Source of the DNA: Erigeron canadensis
Lineage: Eukaryota > Streptophyta > Magnoliopsida > Asterales > Asteraceae
Direction: 5' to 3'
Assembly: GCF_010389155.1 (NCBI RefSeq)
Contig: NC_057765.1
Span: forward strand, 1,178,001-1,242,000
DNA: 64,000 nt
Position numbers and translations under genes: made by a program. Position 1 is the stretch's first letter. The number at the start of each line of letters is the position of its first letter. Positions 52,554 through 63,311 of this stretch are shown here, piece after piece. The notes under the pieces were generated by a model. The model did not search any database and was not told the origin of the DNA. It worked only from the letters and a program-made list of their open reading frames with translations.

Positions 52554-52792
52554 GGGTACGTTCTTGTACATAACCCATTTTATGTAAATCGTCTCAAATA
52601 TGCATACATTAGGCAAACTGAAACAGCTCATAAGGCAATGCAAACTCATTGAACAGTTAATTACTTAACAGATCTGTAGAAATAACTTATTAACTACTCA
52701 GACCTAAAAAATCTAGCCTGCAATACTTTTTCTAAACTATCCTCCAAGTACTAAAACATTAGTTGTTTAACAAACTTACAAAGGTAGTACCT

Positions 52793-52911
52793 GATCAAGA
52801 ACTCCAACAGATTTAACCCCTTGAATCAGCAAACTCAACACACGAATTTGAAGGTCTTCCAAATCCTTAGCAAAAGGCGCCTACTGTCCATACATTTCTC
52901 TGGCATGCTGC
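52793..52911 (-). pseudogene. Exon-like fragment with a stop codon, family unknown
   Basis: On the minus strand, an acceptor (TTTGCAG) precedes a block encoding HAREMYG, then a TAG, then APFAKDLEDLQIRVLSLL and IQGVKSVGVLDQ up to a GTACTACC donor. The composition is protein-like, but the in-frame stop argues for decay. A further exon-like piece with acceptor AACTTGCAG lies near 52390 (RLLESTFKLELA, then stop). I do not recognise the protein. Confidence 0.35.
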
Positions 52912-53940
52912 AAATAAGAAACAGAAAAGAAAAAAGTCTTGTCAACATAATCAGCCCGGTTCATATCAAAGGATTGCCAATGAAGGGACGAAATTTCGGC
53001 GTGAACTTTCAGTACAATGGACATGTAAATCAATACTATAGAAAAATCACCATCACAAGGGTTTATACATGAGATAAACAAAACAAAATGCAAAGAATGA
53101 CACCTACTTAAAGAACAATACTGCTTATATGAAACCATTCTATCTATACAATGAAACCAACAAATTAAATATAAAATGAAGTGTGCGAGTTGTATTGAAA
53201 AAATAAATTACCACTTCGTTCATAATCCCTCATATCAGTTTTTCCAGTTGATTCTCAAGCTGACCACATTCAATTTATAAGTCCATCTCCTTGACTCCTA
53301 TTGAACATATAATCGACATCATTTTAAAATCAATAATAAAGATAACATTCAAGAGATAAGAAATCTAAAAGATTCGAAGAGAATGGTTTGGCCATTAATC
53401 CAAGGTGAATACTAAAAGTAGAATAGTAGTTGGTAGAAAATGGTAACTGAAGTATAAGCAATCTGTTTCTCTCAACCGGTTTTGGTTCTCTGAATGGTTA
53501 GATTTATTATGTGTTTCAATGGTGTCGTCAACCTGATCAAGTCAATAACGAAAAATATAAGCAAATACACACCATAGCACTTGAAAGCTAAAATAGAACT
53601 AAAGTTATAAAAAGATTATTAATATTACAGATTGTATTATCTCATGTTGAGAATCCACTAACCATGTAGCCTTTGTAATCATGAGCAAGATAGATGAATG
53701 TGTCCTATTTCCATGTAAATATCTGCAAAAATGACAACAAAATGATTAACTAATCGAAATAAGAACACATTGTATGTGTAGAAGTCATGTTTGAAAAACA
53801 TAATGCTTGTGTAGAACTTCATTCCTCCTCTGTATGGCATCTTAAGGGACTGTAGAAATCTGCACAACTATACACCACGTTCTAAATTACTCAAGGACTT
53901 CTACTATCATTAAACCCAACAATTACATTAGCATTTAAAG
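52912..53940. other. Spacer, possibly more decayed exons
   Basis: A minus-strand segment near 53225-53300 encodes QLENQLEKLI-like heptads broken by stops. No frame can be followed further. Confidence 0.3.
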
Positions 53941-54205
53941 CATCCAAAACGGCAGCAAGATACCTTGAGAACGGCCTCCAAATCTGCCCAAAACAGCAGC
54001 AAAATCAGCCTCTAAAACTGCACAAAACACCAGACAACACAACAATAAAATCAGCCTCAAAACAACCTGAAAAGCTGCACACAACAACCTCAAAACAGCA
54101 GCAAATTTGCCTCACAAGGACCACAAAAATCTGTACAAAACAGCGTACAAGAAGCAGCTAAACAGCAGCATATAACCTTCCAAACAAAACAACAATTTTA
54201 TAGCT
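53941..54205. repeat. Degenerate CAGCAG/CAAAA low-complexity tract
   Basis: Interspersed AACAGCAGCAAA, ATCAGCCTC(A/T)AAA and CTGCACAAAACA motifs recur without strict periodicity. Confidence 0.6.
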
Positions 54206-55536
54206 CCCAAACAACAAATTTACTGCAAAACCGTAGCATAAGCAATAGGCGAAACAAAAACTGCATAAAATTCGAATACTGATTTGTTTATTTGTTTGAC
54301 CTAATAGCCTTCAGACGCTTACACCTTGTTTCAAACAAATTTAATAAAAGTTGAGTTTATTGTATTGTTTTAGTCTGATCACTTGCCACATGTGCTGCCA
54401 TTGCACTTCTGTGAATTGCTTTAGTCAGATCAAACAACTTTAAAAACATAGTGTGAAACATAACTTGATCATTTTATCATTAAAATAGTTGTTTTTCTCC
54501 ATTCACTAAATAAAGTCAAACATGTACCATTCTAAGTTTCTAACTAATACCATCAAAACCAAGAAGCATATCCGATTTCCAATAAAAAAAATACAGTTAT
54601 GAACTTAAGACGTTAAACCACATAAAGAAATAAAACTTTGCAAAGTTTGTCATATGCCTGTTACGTATATCATCAATAACATGGCAGCAAGCAGCAACAA
54701 CCCATGCCTTTGCATAAATGGAGCATAAATGAAGCAATTTATCAGTATAGATTTAGGTTATTTGGCTGTTGTATGTACAACTTGTTTCTTTGGGAAGGGG
54801 TTTTCTTATAAAATTATTAGAGGTGGTAAGATGGGTGGGGTGTTTAATGGGTCAAAATAAGTTTGAAATGAAAGTGAACATTTTTTAAGAGGTTAAAATG
54901 GGCAGAATTGGGTTGACCCGAGAACTTTTTTTTTTGTGTGTCATTTGTTAGTATTTAACAGATGATTAACCCATCAATAATGACTACAAAACAAAATTAT
55001 TAAGAAACAACCTAAATCTTTGGATTTACCGTTAATGAGGTAATATACTTTAAAAAAAAAGGGTAATGGAGGGAACCCTAGCCCCGGTACCACAATTGGA
55101 TTGCACTGAAAATGGAATTTGGGTAAGCTCCTACGCATTTGACTCGAAGTTCCTTTAGATGTAATACTTTTGTTGACCCATTTGTTCTACTTGAGATAAC
55201 TTACAAGCCAAATAGCCCTACCCCCTTTAAATATTATAATAGTATCATGATCTTATACAAAACTTATTCAGCTTGGAAATAACCCATTGTAATCGTAGGT
55301 TAAGCTATTGCTCAAAACGTATTTTTATCCTACACCATTCTAATGGTCTGCCGTAGATTCAGTATTGACTTGGAGGAAATTGAGGCCATGACAAACTTAG
55401 AAGAGCAATTCACTGGTAATAAATTACTACTATAGGAATTCAAAGGGAACCAACAACCAAGTTTATTGCTAATATGTAATATAAAAATTAATGTTGTAAT
55501 ATGTAAAAGACTAAACAAAATTGAAGCCAGACTCAC
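54206..55536. other. Spacer, no gene found
   Basis: I searched it for the downstream exons of the sterol glucosyltransferase (next residues after PWT) and did not see them. Confidence 0.4.
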
Positions 55537-57242
55537 GTCCAAGGCATTGTGAAGAACATGTGAAGAGGTACACCAAGAGCTTCAGCTACATGTGCATGCC
55601 CTATTGACCAAAGAAACATGTTAAGATGTGATAACTAACCTTTTCCAATATTCAATATTCAAAGAAACGAGTTTTTTGTGAACGACTGAAGCATCCCAAA
55701 ACCTAGATAAGGACTCTAAGGAGTGTTTCAATTTGCATTTTCAACATGAACTTTGTGACCAAAGTAGATAATATGGTAACTCAGATATAAACATGGGGAA
55801 AATTAAGGTACAATTATCTCAATAATCAGTTTTTAACTGCAAATTCTTGCTATCTTTAAATCGAGTTATCGTAACCATTAATAATCAAAGAACCATAATC
55901 AGTTTCTACAAACACTCCAAACTGACTATCAAGAATTTTTGTCGCAATAGGGGGTCAAAGCCAGAGATAAATTTAGCCCCTTTATAAATAAATGTGTCCA
56001 CTTTAGTTATTATCAACGGTGTAAGATACAAAAATTGAAACATGGCAATTCACTTCACATTATAGTTAAGGGGCCAAAACCATGGCAAAATATAATCTTG
56101 TCATCATAAAAAATAAGGTTCTTAAAGGTTGGAGATGTATTATTACTCATCTATTATCTAAAAAAACTCAATAAGTTATTATAATACAAATATCTTGGTA
56201 TTCGAGAAATGTCTCGTACAGGATTTTCCAATTCCGTTCAGGGTATTTACTATCATAACAGGTTAACAACTTAAGATCAGTGTGTGAATTAGAATAACTA
56301 ATTCTTTGATTTGGTTACAAGCTACAGCTTTTTCAAGAGTATACATATGCGTACCAAACCGGCCACATATGTCTGCTCAAGACCTGAGAAATGAGTCATA
56401 CACTCATACACTGCCTTCATGTAATTCAAAATGTAAAAGCCGTCCAAGAAAACTGTTTCGGATGATTTTGCACATGCTCAGACAAAAATTTAGAAGTGGC
56501 AAAATCGGTCGGTTGAGCGATGAGTCAAAATGGGTGAAATTTCTTACAACTTCAGTTGACCTGACACACCTTTTGTCCATGTTTTACTTATTACTTATTT
56601 CCAAATATATCAAACATTGTCTCATATACGTAATAAAAAATGTATTATTTTCATGATAATCTAACTTCTTGAATAATATGGTTTAGGAGGTTTTTATGCA
56701 TTAAAAAAAGCATTTGAAAGGTTTTACCCATTTGATCCATTTCTTTTGCATCAACTTCTTATTCATCTTTGAATTTGCCCATTTCACCCATTAGAGATAA
56801 ATGATTATTCAACTTAGCTCATCATGAGTAAATTGATTAAAATTACCACCTCTAGATGAGGTTAGCAAATATATATTCCTTAGATAAGGAATATATACAC
56901 ATCAACTTTTTAGTTTTGAAATAATAAAAAATGACTTTATTTTTCTGGAAAAAGACACTTTTTTGGTCAAAGCGTGTAAACGTGTTTGCTAAGACACACC
57001 TGAAGTCTCTTTGAAATGGCAAGAAAAGGTTGAACATCTCCCCTTGTTCCAACAACAAGCACTGCAATTTTTAATTTTGGAATCACTTTGTAAGAATCCG
57101 TAACAATAAAATCCATTTCAGGGGGAACCCCTTCCATACTTTGATATTCAAACAACTCTGAAGGTACATGTGCATTGTCAGATATATCCACCTCCATTGT
57201 ACCATCACTTTGAATCTTTACAAGTTCCACAATAAGCTTTTG
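55537..57242 (-). pseudogene. Sterol 3-beta-glucosyltransferase (UGT80-type) remnant, two exons
   Basis: The intact enzyme moves glucose from UDP-glucose to membrane sterols. Exon 57000-57242 encodes the family's N-terminal boundary and start of the GT-B fold: KLIVELVKIQSDGT, then IPKLKIAVLVVGTRGDVQPF and LAISKRLQ. Exon 55537-55600 encodes GHAHVAEALGVPLHMFFTMP and W. Both have good GT-AG sites. The exons that should lie between them (about 80 residues including the HxVRLATH segment), all exons before them and the UDP-sugar-binding C-terminal half are not visible in the window. I take it as a gene fragment, although very diverged exons could have escaped me. Confidence 0.75.
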
Positions 57243-57397
57243 CTGAAAATATAATTATGAAAAGATTCAAAAGAACATTCATAAGAGACAGAAATATACA
57301 ATTACAACATATTAGAAAAGCTTAAAACTAAGACATGAAACGCTTTCAAAAAAAAAAAAAGATATAGGTTCATGCTAGATTTAATAGTTAAACCACT

Positions 57398-57545
57398 ACG
57401 AAGGTGGCTTAGTGGTAAGGCGTCCTGATGTCCTCACAAGAGACCTTAAGTTTTAAACCTACATAGGTAAACATCTTGAGAGTGGCCATGGAAAAGCTTC
57501 GGAATCGGTCACGGGGACACCCCGGTTAGGACACTTACATCTGAG
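57398..57545 (+). repeat. tRNA-derived SINE-like element
   Basis: A pol III promoter-like head is present: A box GGTGGCTTAGTGGTAAGG (from about 57402) and, about 40 bases later, a B-box-like AGTTTTAAACC. A less AT-rich body follows (GGAATCGGTCACGGGGACACC). This arrangement is typical of plant SINEs. The 3' end is not sharply defined. Confidence 0.55.
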
Positions 57546-58822
57546 CAACAACCTAAATTTTCTGAACTTTCCTCAAAGACCTCCATATATGCTCCCACTT
57601 ATGAAACAATTAAAATCCAGAAGATTGTCAAAAGACAAAATATGATGACTTTGCAAAAATGTTATGTCACAATTGAACCCATGCCTGTTCACCAAGACAT
57701 ATGTCACAAAAGACTAAAAAAATGTTGTGTCACATATTACTAATATCCCCAAATTTCTTTTACACATTTCATCGAACACTTTATATGTATCACCAAAAGT
57801 TTTGTTTGTTTATATTATAATCACCTGAATCAAAAAATAAAATTAAGGAATCACTTTTTATCATGGAAAAACATATCTAAATGACCCATCAGCAACAAAA
57901 ACCAGATGAATCCCTTCAAAATCTTTGACACCAGAATCTCCAAAAAGAAAGAATACAGATATATTCCGTCCCACTTGGTTATCATTCACGCAATATTTTA
58001 AAATCTTTCCCCATATTTTTTCTTTACAAAATCTGATATAAATTAAACACACAAGATTAGAACACTAAAACCAAGAACTCACCTTGTTATTTCCTTCATC
58101 AAATTTCACATGAATCCATTATCGTATGTTATCGGACTTTACATCTTGTCACATAAACTATTCTGAGCTCTCCATTGACGAATTAATCGCTTTGAATGAT
58201 GTTTTTCTTCCTAGAACTTCATCTTTAATCTCGTTATCTACAACCCTTCACATCAAAGAAAATATAATAAAACCCACTAACAAAAAAATTAATAATATAA
58301 AAAAAATAACTAATCAAATGATGGAAAACAAAACCTAGTGTAGTGATTTATACACAAACCTTCATAAATATTAAGGAATATGGGGAAGATGATTAATCGG
58401 GAGAAAAAGGAGAGAAAGGGGGAAAGAAGATGCAAAGAAAGAAAGATAAAAAAAAAGTGAAAATAAGATTGTACTAAAAGCATATTTCACCAACTTATTT
58501 CAAATTTAAAATCCCCACACATTTACATATCCCCACACATTTATTTCAAAGGACCCGCCCATTTCATCTTTGAATTTTCTGACATAACTATGCAGTCAAA
58601 GTACCTTTGAAATCCCACATATCACTTTCATACTTTCCTATACATACATATATCCGTATACAATAAATCACATAGTATAAACACCTTAAAATACACACCA
58701 ATTTCATCATCAAAAAGTTAAAAAACTGACGTGGCCTATCTATCTATTTGAGAATTCCTATTTTGTGACATCATGCGAAATCCTCCTCTAGTAGAGAAGG
58801 AGATGTGTATGCATACAGATTA
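57546..58822. other. Spacer, no gene found
   Basis: The minus-strand frame at 57861-58052 has no recognisable domain and does not fit the N-terminus of the sterol glucosyltransferase. A purine-rich stretch lies at 58380-58460. Confidence 0.4.
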
Positions 58823-59459
58823 GGGTTGTGCATGGTCCGGTTTGGTCGGTTTTTGCTAAAAATCTCAACCAAACCAATGCAAACGGTTTAACATTTTTTC
58901 AAACCAGTCCGTCCAAATTGTTATGCCAAACCAAACCAACCTAAACCAATTAACCGGTTTGGTTTGGTCCGGTTAAACTGTTATCATACTTTTGACGTTC
59001 ATATATAAAAGCTTTTAGTAATACTAAATTGCAAAAGTTTCACTTATACTTAAAATGAAACACACAAAGTATTTTGAAAAATATAAATCATATAATATTA
59101 ATTAGCTTGGTGATTTAGGAATCGTATCTTTGAAAATTTTAAATCTAGAATTTGAATATGTTCAACTTTATACCAACTAATAATTTGTTATTTATAATTT
59201 ATAACATTGAATATTAATATATACATGTATATGTATATATATATAATAATAATAATAATAAACATACCATTGATATAATTAAATGGTCTGATTTGGTTAA
59301 ACCGGTTTGATAAAAGTCTAAAACCACGTACCAAACCATAAGAGCGGTTTATTAGAAAGGCAAACCAACGGTTTAAGTTTTTGATTTTAAACCGACCAAT
59401 CCGTCCAATTACTTCGGTTTAAACAGTTTAACCGGTTTAGACCAAACCGTGCACATCCC
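58823..59459. mobile_element. MITE with GGG(A/T)TGTGCA termini, about 640 bp
   Basis: The left end GGGTTGTGCATGGTCCGG and the right end (reverse complement GGGATGTGCACGGTTTGG) form inverted termini followed by repeated GGTTTGGT/AACCGG motifs in both arms. It is flanked by TA on both sides (58821-58822, 59460-59461). The superfamily is uncertain. An (AAT)n tract lies at about 59244-59261. Confidence 0.65.
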
Positions 59460-59532
59460 TAATACAGATATATAGAGTTGTGGCATAAGAGAATTAAGTG
59501 GTTATCAATTTTGGCTTTCCAATTGATAAACA

Positions 59533-59611
59533 AAATCAATGATGGTTGAACCGGTAAACGTGTTTACATAAAAATTCGGAGGTCGCGGGTTCGATCCCAC
59601 CTCCCGAGTTT
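59533..59611 (+). repeat. tRNA-like fragment or SINE head
   Basis: GGGTTCGATCCCACC (from about 59587) is a near-perfect B box within a small GC stem (GGAGGTCGC ... CCTCCCGAG). An A-box-like TGGTTGAACCGGT lies about 45 bases upstream. I cannot fold a complete cloverleaf, so I do not call a functional tRNA. Confidence 0.4.
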
Positions 59612-59630
59612 TTTAATTAAAGATTATTTA

Positions 59631-60020
59631 GGGCGCGTTTAGTTGGAGAAAATGTTTTTAAGTTTTCCATTTCTAGTTTTCTAGAAAATGAAAAGGTTTT
59701 TCATTTCTAAAAAACCCTTGAAAATTTTGAAAACGCGTTTAAAATAAAAGATAGAGTTTTCATTTTTCCATTTTAGAAAACTAGAAAACATGTTCAAATT
59801 CACTTGTTTTCTAATTTCAGGTTTAGAAAATAGAAAAGTGAAAACAAAAACTGAAAAAAAACAGTTTTCTAATTTTAGTGCAAAAGTTGGAAAAAGGGAA
59901 TTTTCATTTTCTAGGAAAACTTTTCTAAAAAATTACAATTTGAACGCGTTTCTTGTTTTCCATGTTTTCTTGGAAAATGAAAATGGAAAACAAAGGAGTT
60001 TTCTTGAACTAAACGCACCC
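59631..60020. mobile_element. PIF/Harbinger (Tourist-like) MITE
   Basis: The termini GGGCGCGTTTAGTT and AACTAAACGCACCC are inverted copies. The element is flanked by the 3-bp direct repeat TTA (59628-59630 and 60021-60023), as expected for this superfamily. The interior is rich in TTTTC(T/C)A and GAAAA blocks. It lies about 115 bases before the copy-B block. Confidence 0.8.
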
Positions 60021-60461
60021 TTAGTGTTCCTCATATCATACTTAAGTGGACACTCCACATCTGCCTACATGACTTGTTGCTCGCCACATTGTTAGAGGTA
60101 TTTTTTGCTAAATTATACATCCATGTTATTCATTGGCCCTTGATAGAATCATATCGTTTATACATGTTTATAGCATTTTAGTTCTGTTCACTCAAAGAAT
60201 TTGGAATCATCTTTTACCAAGATGTAAGATCCATCCATTTTGACATAAAATTATCCCACTGAAAGTTAATTATGCCAAAGTTAAAAATAAGATAAAGTTC
60301 TTTGACAAAGAGCATAAATTAAAGCTTTAATTCCCTCTCATCTTGTCAAATTACCTATTTACTCCTACCCTTCATCATGCTATTCTTGCATTCTTGATTC
60401 TACTTCAACATCACCATTAGGACCACAAACCAAAAGATCCAACAGTTACAATCGAACCAAA

Positions 60462-62187
60462 ATGAGCTGTTGCGGAGTTAGGAAACCAAGAACACTCTCT
60501 CCTTCAAGAAGTTCACCACCACCAATGCCACCACCACCAACAATCAATAACTACCCGCAACCAAAAACTGCCAAACATGAAGTCCTTTTATCAATGCCTA
60601 ATTGTAAAGTTCATTTAATGGATGAAGGGGAAGCCATAGAGCTTGCGAGTGGAGATTTCAAGCTAATTCAGATATCAGACGATGATATTTTGTTAGCAAC
60701 CATAATCAAAATTAATGATGATCTCCAATGGCCATTAACCAAAGATGAACCAGTAGATCCTCTTCACTACTTGTTCTCTTTGCGCCTTATCAAAGATGAG
60801 GCTCCTTTGAGTTATGGCGTGACCTTCTCAGAGAATGTCCATGGGAATTTCAAGTTGTTGGATAAGTTCTTGAAAGAGCACTCAACTTTTTCAAGTTCAT
60901 CATCATCAAGAAAAGCGGATATTGATTGGAAGGATTTTGCTCCAAAGGTTGATGCTGATAATAATTTTCTTGCAAAGGCTATCGCAGAAGGAACTGGCCA
61001 GATCATTAAAGGGATTTTGTTATGTAGCAATGCCTACACAAACCAGGTTTGTGTTTGTTACGAGTCCATACTTTTGTTTACATGCATGGCTAAGGGTGAT
61101 AAAATGGCGAGTTGGGTAATATGGTCTAGTATAATTCTCAATTTATTTTGGTTATCGTAATAGATGCTATTTGCTATGTTTGTTCTAACAAAAATTATTC
61201 ATGAATCAAAACAGGTTCAAAAGGGAGGTAATATGATCTTAAACCAGGCAATGGAGCAAAAGAATGGCATCTCAAGAACCACTATAAATGAAAGCAACAA
61301 AATCAATGGTTCAAGAAAGGAGAATGGAATCAACAAAAGCTTAAAAAGGTGCAATAAAAACACTTTCCATTTTATTTTATTTTTGTTTTGAAGATTGCTC
61401 TCCTATTTGGTTATTTAAACATGTGTGCATATTTAGTGCTAGAAACCTCTCAAGGATGACAGAAAACATGAGCAAAGCAATGCTGAATGGTGTCGGAATA
61501 GCAACCGGGTCTGTCATGGGTCCGATGGTTCGGTCACAAGCAGGGAAGACCTTTTTTAGTATGGTTCCAGGGGAGGTCCTTCTAGCTTCTCTTGATGCAG
61601 TTAGTAAGTTGTATCATCCAAGCTCTAGTTTTTCTTCCTTCATATACAAAATATGACAATTATGACTCATGTAAGAAAAACTTCTTGTTTGGGTTCTTAT
61701 TATATAGAGTAGTTTGGTATATAAAGTAACAATTGATTGGCCAAATTAATTAAATTTTTTATAAGAGTACAATCAACTGTTTGAACATATCAAATTGTTA
61801 TTAACCAAAAACTTGCAGACACAGTAATGGATGCAGTTGAAGCTGCACAAAAACAAGCCTTATCTGCCACATCTGGTGCAGTCACTAGGATGGTCGGTGA
61901 AAGGTAAGAAAACCTCTTTTTTAACATCTTCTATATGACTTTTCGTGTATCTTTTACGTGATAACTTACATTACAGTCATGTACGTGATAACTTACATTA
62001 CAGTCATGTATTTTGCTATGCGGAAAACAGGTTTGGTGAAAGTGCAGGGGAAGCAACGGGCGATGTGCTTGCAACTGCAGGGCATGTTGCTGGCACTGCT
62101 TGGAATGTTGCAAAGATTAGAAAGGCTATTACTCCAGCATCCTCGGTCTCCAATGGCGTTCGCATGAATGTTACTAAAATTCGATAA
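60462..62187 (+). CDS. ERD7-like senescence/dehydration-associated protein, copy B, five exons
   Basis: Paralogue of the gene at 29065 with the same exon structure: 60462-61046, 61215-61348, 61443-61603, 61819-61903, 62031-62187, giving 373 residues. The senescence domain fills the C-terminal half ([29 protein letters not shown]). Differences from copy A: R for K at position 7, E for D in the AKHEV motif, loss of VKL before DPLHYL, DADN for DAYN, LL for IF near the end of exon 1, and substitutions in exons 2, 4 and 5. All splice sites and the frame are intact. Its promoter region starts only about 320 bases from the block edge and a Harbinger MITE lies beyond, so regulation may differ from copy A (inference). 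Confidence 0.92.
61955..62008 (+). repeat. 27-bp tandem duplication in intron 4 of ERD7-like copy B
   Basis: TACGTGATAACTTACATTAC followed by AGTCATG is present twice head to tail. Copy A has it once (about 30667). The unit contains a TTACATTACAG acceptor-like string upstream of the true acceptor. Confidence 0.92.
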
Positions 62188-63001
62188 ATTAAATGATTAA
62201 GTTGTGTGTCCTACTAAATGAAAATGATCATACAATTGTGATCATTAGTGGTATCTCATATGGAATTTATGCATTTGAATCTTAAACAAACTATTGGAAG
62301 GAATTGGTTATCTTTGTGTCCTTATTCTTTAATCTTCAAGTTTTTAAAACTTTTGATTAAGTCACGAGCAATTATTGGACTTGGCTCAAAAAGGTTGAGG
62401 ACTTTGAACACCAAAAGATTTAACATCCAGCTAATGCTTATGATTAAGTATACTTTATGGTATACTTTGTTAGAATTTATGAAAACGATGGATCAAGACA
62501 AAATATGTGAAGCTTGCTTCACGTGATCCATTTGGTCAACATAATCAATTGCGTCACTTTATCTATCTAATATCTTATCGATTTCTCTCTTTATGTTGAC
62601 TAAATTAAACACGTAAAACACACCTGATATATTTTGTCTTGTTCCATTATTTTCATAAATACAAACAAAGTATACAATAAAGTATACTTAATCATATGCA
62701 AACAAAAAGGGTTTATTTTTTACAAAATAAAAACCTTTGGCTACTAATTAAGTTTATCTATAGAAAACTTGGGCTACAACTATTACCATGGCAACTTCAC
62801 ATGCAAATGATAAAACCTCAAAAAGGTCAAAAGTAGAACACCCACGAAAGGCTATACACCAAACTTGTATTTACAACCAACATTAAGGGGTCTATAACAT
62901 AAAACAAATCACGCCGCATTTTTTTTCTTTTACCAGAACTACTTTTTAAATAGTAACAAACCTTTGCAACCCATAAACCCTAACAAAAAAAAAAAAAATC
63001 A
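62188..63001. other. ERD7-like 3' flank and RIT1 leader
   Basis: Shared with copy A to about 62892, including an inverted pair around AAGTATACTTTATGGTATACTTTG (about 62446) and CAAAGTATACAATAAAGTATAC (about 62667). The unshared part from 62893 should hold the RIT1 promoter and leader; a poly-A run precedes the start codon. No coding is seen. Confidence 0.5.
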
Positions 63002-63311
63002 ATGTCGGACGATGATATGAAAACATCATCAATGAATAACATATACAAAGTATCAAGAAGAATAAAGAGGAAAGAAAACTCATTATATAATTCGTTACGT
63101 TCGATACACGAGGACTCGATATTCGTATCGGAGATAGCTGAATTATGGCCTGAGTTACCTCTTGTAGCCAACTTACGTTGTGGACTTTGGTATTCTAATA
63201 AGTTTATTAATCATTCAAATTATAATTGTTACTTTAAGTCAACTGATGGACATACTAATAACCTGTCGTTTAATACTTCTCGCCTTAATCTTCATCTAGC
63301 TTTACTTGCAG
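63002..63311 (+). CDS. tRNA A64-2'-O-ribosylphosphate transferase, RIT1 family, first exon only
   Basis: Enzymes of this family add a phosphoribosyl group to A64 of initiator tRNA-Met, which keeps it out of elongation. The exon gives 103 residues plus one base, ending in a good donor (GCAG|GTTAGT). Family motifs are visible: LYNSLRSIHEDSIFVSEI, WPELPLVANLRCGLWY and STDGHTNNLSFNTSRLNLHL, followed by ALLAG, which in the family continues into the next exon. The start ATG at 63002 follows an A-rich leader. The remaining exons lie beyond the window, so integrity cannot be judged. The counterpart of this exon is deleted in copy A. Confidence 0.85.

Noticed and set aside
57861..58052. N-terminal exon of the sterol glucosyltransferase
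   Set aside because: The 63-codon frame shares no recognisable residues with the family's N-terminal region and starts in AT-rich intron-like sequence.
59587..59611. Functional tRNA gene
   Set aside because: Only the T-arm-like B box is convincing. No acceptor stem or anticodon arm could be folded.
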